Shown: in pieces, positions 1 through 8,496 of the stretch
Layout of the letters: the number at the start of each line of letters is the position of its first letter
How positions within the stretch are numbered: position 1 is the first letter of the stretch
Source of the DNA: Leptolyngbya sp. KIOST-1
GTDB lineage: Bacteria; Cyanobacteriota; Cyanobacteriia; Phormidesmidales; Phormidesmidaceae
Length of the DNA: 64,000 bases
Direction of reading: 5' to 3'
NCBI RefSeq assembly: GCF_000763385.1
Contig: NZ_JQFA01000004.1
Coordinates: forward strand, 1,116,001 to 1,180,000
Notes under the pieces: model-generated
What the model saw: only the letters and a program-made list of their open reading frames with translations
What the model was told of the DNA's origin: nothing
Database searches by the model: none
Position numbers and translations under genes: made by a program

Positions 1-356
1 AGCAGCTGTTCTACACGCTGGGGCACTATGCGCCCTACTGCGGCACGGGGCACAAAACCACCTTTGGTCTGGGGCAAACGCGCCTGGGCTGGCACCTGAA
101 CCAGGCGGAACCCCAGGCGGTACCTGTGGCCCAACGGCTACTGGCCGATCGCATTGACGAGCTGACGACCTATTTCATTAACCAAAAGAAGCGCACCGGG
201 GGCCACCGCGCCCAAGACTCGGCGGAAACCTGGGCAACGGTTTTGGCGCGGCGGGAGTTGGGGGACTCGCTCCAGGCGATCGCGGCAGACCTGGGCATTC
301 CCTACGAGACGGCGAAGACCTATAGCAAGCTGGCGCGGCGAGCGATCAAGGGTTAG
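1..356 (+). CDS. cas6: Cas6 crRNA-processing endoribonuclease, C-terminal part
   Basis: The 5' end lies outside the window; the open frame runs from base 3 without a start to the stop at 356. The first residues contain the glycine-rich Cas6 signature (GTGHKTTFGLGQTRLGW), the loop that contacts repeat RNA in the RAMP fold. It is followed by about 75 residues with a helix-turn-helix look (LGIPYETAKTYSKLARRAI), an extension that I recall as usual in cyanobacterial Cas6. Cas6 cuts pre-crRNA within the repeats, so this copy most likely serves the arrays that follow, although which of the two repeat classes it recognises cannot be read from sequence. The RAMP core with the catalytic residues is outside the window. 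Confidence 0.85.
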   Translation, partial: QLFYTLGHYAPYCGTGHKTTFGLGQTRLGWHLNQAEPQAVPVAQRLLADRIDELTTYFINQKKRTGGHRAQDSAETWATVLARRELGDSLQAIAADLGIPYETAKTYSKLARRAIKG

Positions 357-428
357 GTGAAGGGGTAGAGGTCGTTGGCTTTGGCTTCTGGCCTAAACTG
401 GGGACAGCATCATTCTGAGTTGTCTCCA

Positions 429-1205
429 ATGCCATCTCCTTTCCCAGGCATGGATCCATACCTTGAGCATCCCAGGGCGTGGCCAAACATTCACCACCGA
501 TTGATGACGGCGATCGCCGATGATCTGGCCCCAAAGCTGCTGCCCAAATACCAGGTGCTGATTGAGGAGCGGGTGTACCAGGTCGATGGTCAAGACTCCA
601 TTGTGGTTGGGGTGCCGGATGTTGCGGTGACCAAAGGGCGTCGCAACCAGAGCGCCAGTGCCCTGGCGACGGCACCGCGCCCCAGCGATGCTGTAACGGT
701 GACGCTGACGATTCCTGAAACGATTCGGCAGGGCTATTTAGAAATTCGAGAGATTGCGACCAGCCAGGTGGTAACCGTGGTGGAGGTGCTGTCGCCAACT
801 AACAAGCGCCCTGGCCGGGGACGGCTGGAGTACGAGACAAAACGGGCTACGCTGCTGGGCAGTCTCTGCAATTTTGTAGAAATTGACCTGCTGCGCCAGT
901 GGGCTCCGTTGGATATGCCGCAGGGGGTTAAACCTTCCGCCTATCGCATTTTGGTCAGCCCTCAAGACCTGCGGCCCCAGGCCAGTTGGTATGGGTTCAA
1001 TCTGGCGGACCCGATTCCCCTGTTTGATCTACCGCTGCAACCGGAGGATCAGATTCCGGTGGTGGATTTGAAAGGGCTGTTGGATGGTATCTACGATCGC
1101 TCGGGCTACGGCCTGGTGATTGACTATGCCCAAGACCCGGTGCCGCCGCTAGACCCAGAGGATGCAGCATGGGCGAGGGAGTGGTTGGTGAAGGATGAAG
1201 GATGA
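429..1205 (+). CDS. DUF4058 family protein
   Basis: About 258 residues beginning MPSPFPGMDPYLEHPRAWPN, the characteristic N-terminus of the DUF4058 family that is very common in filamentous cyanobacteria and has no established function. The frame is open upstream to 375, but the ATG at 429 matches the conserved family start, so I chose it. The middle holds an RNxS/LEIRE region followed by VVEVLSPTNKRPG, reminiscent of the PD-(D/E)xK-like core of Uma2-type proteins; that link is my inference. It lies 72 bases after cas6 on the same strand, but these genes are dispersed in cyanobacterial genomes and no role in CRISPR should be assumed. Confidence 0.8.
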   Translation: MPSPFPGMDPYLEHPRAWPNIHHRLMTAIADDLAPKLLPKYQVLIEERVYQVDGQDSIVVGVPDVAVTKGRRNQSASALATAPRPSDAVTVTLTIPETIRQGYLEIREIATSQVVTVVEVLSPTNKRPGRGRLEYETKRATLLGSLCNFVEIDLLRQWAPLDMPQGVKPSAYRILVSPQDLRPQASWYGFNLADPIPLFDLPLQPEDQIPVVDLKGLLDGIYDRSGYGLVIDYAQDPVPPLDPEDAAWAREWLVKDEG

Positions 1206-1217
1206 AGGCAGAGGGAG

Positions 1218-1574
1218 TTAGGTCGGTCTTTTTTGCTTGGCGTTTTTGACTAGGGTGACGAGAATTGCGGTCAATTCGTCTGCTTCCTGGGCGAGGGTAT
1301 TCAGGCGGTTGGCTTCAATCGTTTCGGATTCGGCTAATAGTTCTAGCCAGTAGGCAGTTTCTTCCAGCTCTTGCAGTCCACCATTAAGCTTGCTAATAAA
1401 CTCGGCGGATGATCTGGCGCGATGGGCTTCTCGGTAGTGGGCACCCACTGAGGTGCCGCTACGCAAGATTTGTTTGCCAAGCACCTGGGCCACCGTGGTG
1501 TTTGGCAGGGCGGAATACAGTCGTATGATTCGCAGGGCAAAAGCTTTGGTTCTTTCCTTGAGGTCGCTGGGCAT
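1218..1574 (-). CDS. Four-helix bundle protein (S23/TIGR02436 type)
   Basis: A 118-residue helical protein with the family signature LRSGTSVGAHYREA around residues 36-50 and GGLQELEETAYWLELL near 64-79. The family was named from proteins encoded in 23S rRNA intervening sequences and is related to the accessory protein Avd of diversity-generating retroelements; its biochemical role is not settled. This gene sits just past the leader-distal end of CRISPR array 1 and is read in the same direction as the array. A close paralogue (roughly 60% identical by eye) occupies the equivalent place next to array 3 at 29265-29630, which argues the position is not chance. Start is the first ATG of the conserved block. 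Confidence 0.8.
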   Translation of the reverse strand: MPSDLKERTKAFALRIIRLYSALPNTTVAQVLGKQILRSGTSVGAHYREAHRARSSAEFISKLNGGLQELEETAYWLELLAESETIEANRLNTLAQEADELTAILVTLVKNAKQKRPT

Positions 1575-1768
1575 AGATTTTGGGCAGTGTGGTCTCTGTT
1601 AGAGTGCCCTGGAGGAAGGACGAAGTAGGAAGGCAGAAGGATGAAGGGGACATTGGCTACGGGTGAGGAGAAGCGATGTGGGGCAGAAGGATGAACACCT
1701 GTCATCAAAATACCTGGCATCGGTAAAAGGCTTGGGTGGGGAAGCGACCCACCAGACTACCCACAGAC

Positions 1769-1811
1769 AACCTTTTCATCCTTCATCCTTCTGCCTTCAT
1801 CCTTGCTTGAG
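1769..1811. repeat. Leader-distal flank shared by arrays 1 and 2
   Basis: The approximately 30 bases before the first repeat unit (ending CTTCATCCTTGCTTGAG) are nearly identical to those before array 2 (8454-8496). Because the leaders are on the other side, these are the trailer ends. The sequence is also related to the polypyrimidine tracts (TTCATCCTTCTGCC and similar) scattered through the window. The gap 1575-1768 holds more of these tracts and no gene that I can support. Confidence 0.6.
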
Positions 1812-4800
1812 GTTTCCGTCCCCTTGCGGGGAAGTGGTTTGAAAGTTAGCGAATGGTTAGGGGATCTGAAGGAGCAAGTCTCGTTTCCGTCCCCTTGCGG
1901 GGAAGTGGTTTGAAAGTCGTACCCCTAGTTCGTCCTTGATGCCGTCGTAGGCGTGTTTCCGTCCCCTTGCGGGGAAGTGGTTTGAAAGCTAGGGATGAAT
2001 CTGCCCACGTTAATACTAACTATTGGATCGTTTCCGTCCCCTTGCGGGAAGTGGTTTGAAAGTTCTGTTACGGTTTCGGTTTGCATTCCTCGAACTGAAA
2101 CGTTTCCGTCCCCTTGCGGGGAAGTGGTTTGAAAGTAAATATAATTGATGGGTGCATCCGTTTTTACTTATGTTTCCGTCCCCTTGCGGGGAAGTGGTTT
2201 GAAAGGAGCGAACGCCTTGCCATCCATCGCCCATCGCTGTGGTTTCCGTCCCCTTGCGGGGAAGTGGTTTGAAAGATGGGGCTTTTGCCGCCTTCAAGCA
2301 TTGTTCCTGAGATTGGTTTCCGTCCCCTTGCGGGGAAGTGGTTTGAAAGCCCAAGGGCGGTATCCCCAAGCGAGGTCAGGTGTTCGAGTTTCCGTCCCCT
2401 TGCGGGGAAGTGGTTTGGAAGTTGGCGTTTACTAATGCCACCAAAGACGAATTAATGTTTCCGTCCCCTTGCGGGGAAGTGGCTTGAAAGCGAGGAAAGG
2501 CATCATCAGCGCCCTAGCCCAGGAGTTTCCGTCCCCTTGCGGGGAAGTGGTTTGAAAGCCTCGGGGGCGACTGCTGCGGCGTGGGGGTTCTGTTGTTTCC
2601 GTCCCCTTGCGGGGAAGTGGTTTGAAAGTCAAAAACCGTCCTATTAATTAAAAGGTAAATTAATGTTTCCGTCCCCTTGCGGGGAAGTGGTTTGAAAGCA
2701 GTGTAATCCCTGATGCTGGGTTCAGTCCCATTGGGTTTCCGTCCCCTTGCGGGGAAGTGGTTTGAAAGCGAGGAAAGGCATCATCAGCGCCCTAGCCCAG
2801 GAGTTTCCGTCCCCTTGCGGGGAAGTGGCTTGAAAGCGAGGAAAGGCATCATCAGCGCCCTAGCCCAGGAGTTTCCGTCCCCTTGCGGGGAAGTGGCTTG
2901 AAAGCGAGGAAAGGCATCATCAGCGCCCTAGCCCAGGAGTTTCCGTCCCCTTGCGGGGAAGTGGCTTGAAAGCGAGGAAAGGCATCATCAGCGCCCTAGC
3001 CCAGGAGTTTCCGTCCCCTTGCGGGGAAGTGGCTTGAAAGCGAGGAAAGGCATCATCAGCGCCCTAGCCCAGGAGTTTCCGTCCCCTTGCGGGGAAGTGG
3101 CTTGAAAGCGAGGAAAGGCATCATCAGCGCCCTAGCCCAGGAGTTTCCGTCCCCTTGCGGGGAAGTGGCTTGAAAGCGAGGAAAGGCATCATCAGCGCCC
3201 TAGCCCAGGAGTTTCCGTCCCCTTGCGGGGAAGTGGCTTGAAAGCGAGGAAAGGCATCATCAGCGCCCTAGCCCAGGAGTTTCCGTCCCCTTGCGGGGAA
3301 GTGGCTTGAAAGCGAGGAAAGGCATCATCAGCGCCCTAGCCCAGGAGTTTCCGTCCCCTTGCGGGGAAGTGGCTTGAAAGCGAGGAAAGGCATCATCAGC
3401 GCCCTAGCCCAGGAGTTTCCGTCCCCTTGCGGGGAAGTGGCTTGAAAGCGAGGAAAGGCATCATCAGCGCCCTAGCCCAGGAGTTTCCGTCCCCTTGCGG
3501 GGAAGTGGCTTGAAAGCGAGGAAAGGCATCATCAGCGCCCTAGCCCAGGAGTTTCCGTCCCCTTGCGGGGAAGTGGCTTGAAAGCGAGGAAAGGCATCAT
3601 CAGCGCCCTAGCCCAGGAGTTTCCGTCCCCTTGCGGGGAAGTGGCTTGAAAGCGAGGAAAGGCATCATCAGCGCCCTAGCCCAGGAGTTTCCGTCCCCTT
3701 GCGGGGAAGTGGCTTGAAAGCGAGGAAAGGCATCATCAGCGCCCTAGCCCAGGAGTTTCCGTCCCCTTGCGGGGAAGTGGTTTGAAAGCCTTCACTGAAG
3801 CCATGACTAAACCGCGCAGCCTTAGAGTTTCCGTCCCCTTGCGGGGAAGTGGTTTGAAAGCTACACATTTACCAACAATAGATAGACTCTTTCGAGGTTT
3901 CCGTCCCCTTGCGGGGAAGTGGTTTGAAAGAATGTACTTATCAATCTTCAAAAGGCAAAACTTACGTGGTTTCCGTCCCCTTGCGGGGAAGTGGTTTGAA
4001 AGAGGCATCTATGGAAGATCTGACCGCTATGCTGAACGACCTGGTTTCCGTCCCCTTGCGGGGAAGTGGTTTGAAAGTGAGTGACTTTGGGCGGACGTTT
4101 CGCGCTCGCTTGTTTCCGTCCCCTTGCGGGGAAGTGGTTTGAAAGATTAATGGATCTTACAGGTTTAGGTCACGCTATCAGCAGTTTCCGTCCCCTTGCG
4201 GGGAAGTGGTTTGAAAGACAAACATTGTCTCTCAGAGTTTCATACTTTTCACCATGTTTCCGTCCCCTTGCGGGGAAGTGGTTTGAAAGAGGTGGGGCCA
4301 GGTGATGTTGCTCGATCCGACGCGTTTCCGTCCCCTTGCGGGGAAGTGGTTTGAAAGCTTCGCTTGGTAATTCACCTATCAAAGCACCGCAGCATGTTTC
4401 CGTCCCCTTGCGGGGAAGTGGTTTGAAAGCCAGCATCTTTCAAGACCGACAGCAGTACCCCACGTTTCCGTCCCCTTGCGGGGAAGTGGTTTGAAAGGAA
4501 CCATTGGGCAGCAACCCCAACCTGGACCTTGACGAGTTGTTTCCGTCCCCTTGCGGGGAAGTGGTTTGAAAGTGGCAATTCCGACCATAGCGCCTGATTT
4601 AAATGCTCGACATGTTTCCGTCCCCTTGCGGGGAAGTGGTTTGAAAGAATCTAATCGGCCTCAGTCGAGGAATGTTGGGTTTCCGTCCCCTTGCGGGGAA
4701 GTGGTTTGAAAGTGGCCTGCACGAGTTTATGTGCGACCATCGGGTAAAGGTTTCCGTCCCCTTGCGGGGAAGTGGTTTGAAAGCCTCGTACCCAGGGCGG

Positions 4801-4930
4801 TGCAACACTCGAAAATCCATCGTTTGTTTCCGTCCCCTTGCGGGGAAGTGGTTTGAAAGGAAGAAATGGGATTCCCCGGTGTATCGAAAGTTGATTGTTT
4901 CCGTCCCCTTGCGGGGAAGTGGTTTGAAAG
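1812..4930 (-). CRISPR. CRISPR array 1: 45 repeats, 44 spacers
   Basis: A 34-bp repeat starting at 1812, 1883, 1955, 2030 and so on, with the last at 4897-4930. On the plus strand it begins GTTTCCGTCCCCTTGCGGGG; the minus strand ends GGGGACGGAAAC, the form of known cyanobacterial type III repeats such as those of Synechocystis pSYSA, with an 8-nt tag ACGGAAAC. Degenerate repeats (a one-base deletion in the copy at 2030, a changed 3' part at 2388) are at the low-coordinate end, and all high-coordinate repeats are perfect, so the leader is at 4931 onward and transcription is on the minus strand. Spacers are about 33-41 bp. Sixteen of the 44 are the same spacer, leaving 29 distinct. cas1 and cas2 lie immediately upstream in the transcription direction. 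Confidence 0.97.
2769..3754 (-). repeat. Tandem amplification of one repeat-spacer unit in array 1
   Basis: Fifteen consecutive identical 34-bp spacers (first at 2769-2802, last at 3721-3754) are separated by fourteen repeats that all carry the same T-to-C variant (GTGGCTTGAAAG instead of GTGGTTTGAAAG). The period is exactly 68 bp. A sixteenth copy of the spacer, next to the same variant repeat, lies at 2491-2524. Sharing of both spacer and variant repeat shows duplication of a unit within the array, not repeated acquisition. Confidence 0.97.
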
Positions 4931-5080
4931 TCACCTGTTCTGAAAACATTATTCAGAGCGGGTTTTAGAGGGGTAAAACCACGGAGGGGCAAACCTTGTC
5001 CTAATCTTACCCCACAAACCACAAAAATTGATCAAAAGAACAGCTTGTAACCCTTGCAGGCCAAGCTATCCACGGAAGTA

Positions 5081-5110
5081 AACGAAACTATGTAGTTTTC
5101 AAGGTGCGGC
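5081..5110 (-). promoter_or_regulatory. Array 1 leader with conserved promoter-like element
   Basis: The leader is 4931-5169. The element AACGAAACTATGTAGTTTTC followed by AAGGTGCGGC corresponds to 9529-9560 and 31610-31641 next to the other arrays and starts exactly 151 bp beyond the last repeat in all three cases. On the minus strand it reads as a TTGAAAAC block followed by a CATAGT/CATTAT block, compatible with a promoter whose transcript would run about 140 nt before the first repeat. A binding site for integration host factor or another adaptation protein is an alternative. Confidence 0.6.
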
Positions 5111-5169
5111 CCACCTGCGTGGAGTTATCCCACACTGTAACCACAAGCTCGGCCGCTGTCGAGCCTTGG

Positions 5170-5445
5170 TTAAAAAATGTACGACGACGGCGGCGGCTCC
5201 GGCCTGGCGCTACCGATCGTCTTCGTCTTCGCCACCGCCTTCGGCGGAATCCAATAGATTCTCACATTGTCTTCCGCATGGTTGAGCCGCCCCGCCATCT
5301 GCTGATACAGCCGCTCCATCTCCGCCTGACTCAAAAAGCACTCAAACACACTCTCCTGCACCCGCCGCCCGTGACCCTCCAGCAGCTTAGAGAGCCGGTA
5401 GCGACGGCGATTGTCGGGAATGTCGTAGACGATGAGGACGAGCAT
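5170..5445 (-). CDS. cas2: CRISPR-associated endonuclease Cas2
   Basis: A 91-residue protein beginning MLVLIVYDIPDNRRRYRLSK, with the Cas2 beta-strand and conserved Asp (YDIPD, residue 8) and the QESVFECFLS block. Cas2 dimers bridge two Cas1 dimers in the spacer-integration complex. It follows cas1 on the same strand and precedes the leader of array 1, forming cas1-cas2-leader-array, all read leftward. The last 20 residues, rich in Pro, Ser and Arg, are longer than usual and look like a low-complexity tail. Confidence 0.95.
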   Translation of the reverse strand: MLVLIVYDIPDNRRRYRLSKLLEGHGRRVQESVFECFLSQAEMERLYQQMAGRLNHAEDNVRIYWIPPKAVAKTKTIGSARPEPPPSSYIF

Positions 5446-5581
5446 GGGGGGGAAGAAATAGTGAAGAATGAAAATGGAAGAACGAAAAAAGAAGGCAGAC
5501 AGGGGGAGAGGAGGAGTGGATGGGTGGAGTGCTATCTAATTTCACTCTTCGTTTTTCGTTCTTCGTTTTTTGTTTTTAACG
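5446..5581. repeat. Polypurine/polypyrimidine inverted tract between cas1 and cas2
   Basis: A purine-rich stretch (GAAGAACGAAAAAAGAAGG near 5490) is followed about 50 bases on by its pyrimidine counterpart (CTTCGTTTTTCGTTCTTCG near 5546), so the transcript could form a long imperfect hairpin. The same kind of tract recurs at 6716, 7277, 8350, 29230, 29670-29780, 32845-32950, 35640, 35775, 35915 and 37405, nearly always at gene borders. Confidence 0.6.
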
Positions 5582-6598
5582 CTACGTTTCACGGCGGAAA
5601 GGCTCATAGGGCGCATCGTCGAGCAGGCAGGCTTTGTAGCGGCGAATCTGGAGCTGGATGATGCGGCGGTAGGGGACTGGGTCGCGGGCATCGGGGTGGT
5701 GGAGGGTGGTCATGATGCGGTCTTCAAAGGCTTGCAGGTAGCGGCGGCGGGCGTCGTCGGTGAGGTAGACGGCTCCGTTGGCCTTGGGCGGTAGAAAGGC
5801 ATCGGGCTTGAGCACCTGCTGGTTTAGCAGCGTCAGCACCAGCGTATCGACGATGGGCGAGCGAAATTCTTCCATCAGGTCAAAGGCCAGGTGGGCTTCG
5901 TGGCGATCATTTCGGTGCAGGTTGCCTAGGTAGGGGTTGAGCCCCTCCAGGTGCAACAGACTGAGCACATTGTTAAACAGCAGCGTGTAGCCAAAGCTCA
6001 GCAGGGCGTTGACCGGGTCGGTGGGCGGACGGCGCACGCGGGTGGTAAGGCTAAAGTCGGGGTTGGCGATTAGCTGGCCTAGGGCAGGGAAGTAGTAGGC
6101 AGCGATCGCCCCTTCGTGGCCCCGCAGCTGGTCGAGGCCCGTATCTGTGGCGCTGAGTTGGTCAATGGCGGCCAGGTCGCGATCGATACGGCTAATGGCC
6201 AGGGCAACGGTGTCGAGCTGGCGGCGGCGGTTCAGCTTGAGCAAGAGCTGCTTCGAGTTCCAGGCTTTGCCCCGCACGATCGCTTGGGCCACGGCCCACT
6301 GAAAGGTAAGGTCGTCGCGGTGGGCAAACTGGGCGGCGACGGCGCGGTGGTCGTCGTACTCGGCGCTCCACAGGTGGCCGCGATAGGTGCCGCTCTGCGA
6401 CAAAAACACCACCGGAATCTGACGACTGAGACAGGCGGCCATGGTGGGGGTGGTGAGGGAGATATTGCCAAACACCATCACCTGTTCCACTTCGGTCATG
6501 GGAATGGCAACATCGGTGCGATCGGGACGCGACAGCACAAAGCGCCCATGCTCTTTTTGCAGCCGAGTCCCCTGCTGGGTGAGATACAGTAGCGACAT
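5582..6598 (-). CDS. cas1: CRISPR-associated endonuclease Cas1 (stand-alone)
   Basis: A 338-residue Cas1 beginning MSLLYLTQQGTRLQKEHG, the full length for the family. The catalytic residues are visible: Glu in LRGHEGAIAAYYFPAL (about residue 162), His in PYLGNLHRND and Glu in AFDLMEEFRSPIVD. Cas1 integrates new spacers at the leader-repeat junction together with Cas2. It is read toward cas2 and array 1. It has no reverse-transcriptase domain, unlike the second Cas1 of this locus (33670-35637), and shares with it the RRPPTDPVNxLLSxGYTLL motif. It probably serves array 1, whose repeat differs from that of arrays 2 and 3; this pairing is inferred from position. The gap 6599-6839 contains a short polypurine tract and no gene that I can support. 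Confidence 0.97.
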   Translation of the reverse strand: MSLLYLTQQGTRLQKEHGRFVLSRPDRTDVAIPMTEVEQVMVFGNISLTTPTMAACLSRQIPVVFLSQSGTYRGHLWSAEYDDHRAVAAQFAHRDDLTFQWAVAQAIVRGKAWNSKQLLLKLNRRRQLDTVALAISRIDRDLAAIDQLSATDTGLDQLRGHEGAIAAYYFPALGQLIANPDFSLTTRVRRPPTDPVNALLSFGYTLLFNNVLSLLHLEGLNPYLGNLHRNDRHEAHLAFDLMEEFRSPIVDTLVLTLLNQQVLKPDAFLPPKANGAVYLTDDARRRYLQAFEDRIMTTLHHPDARDPVPYRRIIQLQIRRYKACLLDDAPYEPFRRET

Positions 6599-6839
6599 TT
6601 TCAGGTCTCCTGGTGACGGCAGCGTTCTACTTCACCTTTCCCGCTGCGAGGGTAGAGAACTGGTCAGCAAAAGTACCGAACTTTTCCGTAAGGGTACTGA
6701 TGATCCTGGGGGAAAGCAGGGAAAGAACGAAGCGCGAAGAAAAGTAGGGTGTGTTAGGCCCAAGGTAGGTTTGGCAAGTGCCCCAATCTGAGTCTGGGCC
6801 GTAACGCACCGCGCGAGCACGCACCACAAAAGGAAGTTG

Positions 6840-7073
6840 TCAGGTATTAGGGTCTTGCTGGTTGGTGGCATTCACCAGGTCTTGAAACGAGCAACCCAAA
6901 ACTTCCATCAGCTGTTGAATTTCAGCAAAGGTTAATCGGGGGTCTACAACTCCCCGCTCCCAAGCGCTTACAGACTTTACCGTGACACCCATAGCATCAG
7001 CGAGTTGCCGTTGGGTCAGCCCTGCCCGTTTTCGTAAATCGGCAAAGGTCAATTGATCATTCCCATCGGACAT
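6840..7073 (-). CDS. Small XRE/Cro-CI family transcriptional regulator
   Basis: A protein of about 77 residues made almost entirely of a helix-turn-helix: FADLRKRAGLTQRQLADAMG then VSAWERGVVDP and LTFAEIQQLMEVLG. I chose the ATG at 7073 (MSDGNDQL); a GTG at 7094 in the same frame would add seven residues but would overlap the palindrome at 7085-7096. It lies upstream of cas1 on the same strand with a 240-bp gap, so it could regulate the adaptation genes, but nothing in the sequence proves that. The palindromes just upstream suggest autoregulation. Confidence 0.8.
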   Translation of the reverse strand: MSDGNDQLTFADLRKRAGLTQRQLADAMGVTVKSVSAWERGVVDPRLTFAEIQQLMEVLGCSFQDLVNATNQQDPNT

Positions 7074-7084
7074 ACTATACTTTG

Positions 7085-7125
7085 AGGTGTACACCTAGAA
7101 GTTTATTCTTGGCCTAAGGTATACC
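7085..7125. promoter_or_regulatory. Palindromic operator candidates upstream of the XRE gene
   Basis: AGGTGTACACCT at 7085-7096 is a perfect 12-bp palindrome ending 12 bases before the chosen start of the XRE gene, and GGTATACC at 7118-7125 is a second perfect palindrome. Paired GTATAC/TGTACA palindromes next to a Cro/CI-like gene are typical of autoregulatory operators. Function is inferred. Confidence 0.45.
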
Positions 7126-7323
7126 GAAGCAAGCGCCCAAAAAGCCAGCAATTTGGGCTGTTGCCTTGGGTGTCTGTTTCGTTCGACCTGTCTTTAGTCT
7201 CTCATCAAATTTCCCTGAAACGGCTGCCTCAGGCCGTCAATTCGTGCTGCCAATTATTACGACAGCCCATCTCCTGCCTTTCGTTCTTCCCTTTTCGTTC
7301 TTCGTTCTTCCTTCTTCCTCCCC

Positions 7324-7548
7324 ATGTCCTACCGCACTCTCCTCTACCCCTGGTGCATTGTGCGCCTGCTGCCCCAACTCCAGCGGGTAACCGTGGCCCG
7401 GTTCCGCAACCGCAGCCAGGCCGAAAACCATCTCAAGGTTCTGCGACGGCTGATGCCCACCGCCGCCTTTGTAATTGTGTTTGACCCGCCTGCGCCAGTA
7501 CCCGCTTTGACCAGGCCAGAGCAGATAACCCCATCAACGCCTTCTTAG
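7324..7548 (+). CDS. Small conserved cyanobacterial protein of unknown function
   Basis: A 74-residue ORF starting MSYRTLLYPWCIVRLLPQLQ, with RVTVARFRNRSQAENHLKVLRRLMP and FVIVFDPP. I recall similar short proteins from other cyanobacteria (an LLYPWCIVRLLP start and a FVIVFD end), without function. The ATG follows a polypyrimidine tract of the dispersed type. The last codons overlap the end of the convergent HNH gene by 4 bases. The arrangement of alternating hydrophobic strand and charged helix looks like a small alpha/beta domain. Confidence 0.6.
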   Translation: MSYRTLLYPWCIVRLLPQLQRVTVARFRNRSQAENHLKVLRRLMPTAAFVIVFDPPAPVPALTRPEQITPSTPS

Positions 7549-7958
7549 CAGTCATCATCCACTCTATTCGCGGCGGCTCGCTGTCGTTCAGCCATGCGAT
7601 CGTCACTATTGAGCTGTAGTAGGTGGACGGTTGTACGACCTTCGGGAGTGAGGCCATTTACGCGATCGCCCTGCAACTGAAAATGTTCGGCCCAGGTCTG
7701 TTCGCGAGGGTTGAAGAGAAAGCTAAATCCTCCGGTTTCAGGATCAAATGAGCCCAGGTCTGTTCCTTTAAAGCGGTTACAGCGCCAACAGGCATAGGCC
7801 AGATTTTGGGGATCCGTCTTACCACCGTGTTTCAGGGCCACGATGTGATCGACTTCGTGGGGAAAAAAACTCACGGCGGCAGGCAGCAGACAATATTCGC
7901 AACGACCATTAGCGCGGCTTTCTACCAACCGCCGAATTGATGCAGGAATGGCTGTCAC
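7545..7958 (-). CDS. HNH endonuclease
   Basis: A 137-residue HNH nuclease. Residues 20-24 give CEYC, residues 36-40 EVDHI with the catalytic His, and YACWRCNRFKG the second zinc-binding CxxC and the terminal Asn/His element, so the beta-beta-alpha-metal fold looks complete. It starts inside the stop of the upstream gene (7955-7958, ATGA overlap), so the two are translationally coupled. A second, frameshifted copy of the same two-gene arrangement is at 55276-56106. Such dispersed HNH genes are frequent in cyanobacteria; whether they act in defence or as parts of mobile elements is unknown. Confidence 0.85.
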   Translation of the reverse strand: MTAIPASIRRLVESRANGRCEYCLLPAAVSFFPHEVDHIVALKHGGKTDPQNLAYACWRCNRFKGTDLGSFDPETGGFSFLFNPREQTWAEHFQLQGDRVNGLTPEGRTTVHLLQLNSDDRMAERQRAAANRVDDDC

Positions 7959-8308
7959 GATGTGGGTGAGGCTGTCAGATAAGGCAAATTGCCTAGCTTA
8001 ATCATCACCATGACATGCTCGATACGTTCATACTCAGCTAACTCTTCGGCTTCTGAGGCAGACAAATCGCCCTCTTTGGCCTTCATGACTAGCTCTTTCA
8101 ACCGAGCCTGCATGTCTTCTGTGGGCCTAAAGTTGGCGATATCGGCTGGCGTAGGCTGGCTGGCCAAAAAGCTCAGCACATAGCGATAAACCCTGGCAGG
8201 TAAAGGGGGCTGCTGCAAGCACTGCTGCAAGAGCTGAGGCAGGCGATCGCCCAATTGCTGCAACTGCTCTGACAACTCATCCGGCACGTCGATGGTAATG
8301 GTGGCCAT
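7955..8308 (-). CDS. Antitoxin-like partner of the HNH gene
   Basis: A 117-residue protein starting MATITIDVPDELSEQLQQLG, a ribbon-helix-helix-like N-terminus seen in many plasmid and antitoxin regulators, followed by a helical C-terminal half rich in Glu (SASEAEELAEYERIEHVMVMIK). The frame is open upstream to 8398, but the ATG at 8308 fits the family-like start. It overlaps the HNH gene by 4 bases. The homologous pair at 55276 starts MTATVTLDIPEHIHQRL, so the pairing is conserved. The function as antitoxin or repressor of the HNH nuclease is inferred only. Confidence 0.65.
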   Translation of the reverse strand: MATITIDVPDELSEQLQQLGDRLPQLLQQCLQQPPLPARVYRYVLSFLASQPTPADIANFRPTEDMQARLKELVMKAKEGDLSASEAEELAEYERIEHVMVMIKLGNLPYLTASPTS

Positions 8309-8453
8309 GGGCTTTGAGGTGGATAGTGTCTCTGTGGCTATTGTAGTGCCTGGGGGAAAGGGAGAAGGCAGAAGGCAGAAGACCTGAAATCGAGACATCG
8401 AGAATCAGCAAAAGGCTTTGATAGCAAAGCGCCTCATCTGGTTACTTACAGGC

Positions 8454-8496
8454 ACCCCTTTCATCCTTCCTCCTTCTGCCTTCATCCTTGCTTGAG
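8454..8496. repeat. Leader-distal flank of array 2
   Basis: Matches the flank of array 1 (1769-1811) almost base for base over the last 30 positions before the repeat, and the preceding 60 bases show weaker similarity. This indicates that arrays 1 and 2 share an origin at their trailer ends although their repeats differ in the 3' part. Confidence 0.6.

Noticed and set aside
1575-1811. Leader of array 1 on the low-coordinate side
   Set aside because: Degenerate repeats are at this end, and the element conserved at a fixed distance is on the other side of all three arrays.
2016-4949. Many ORFs on both strands encoding repeats such as FQTTSPQGDGN or FRPLAGKWFE
   Set aside because: They are translations of CRISPR repeats in array 1 (and of similar strings in arrays 2 and 3), not genes.
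5104-5661. Plus-strand ORF of 185 codons over cas2
   Set aside because: It is the shadow of cas2 and leader DNA, arginine- and proline-rich with no motif.
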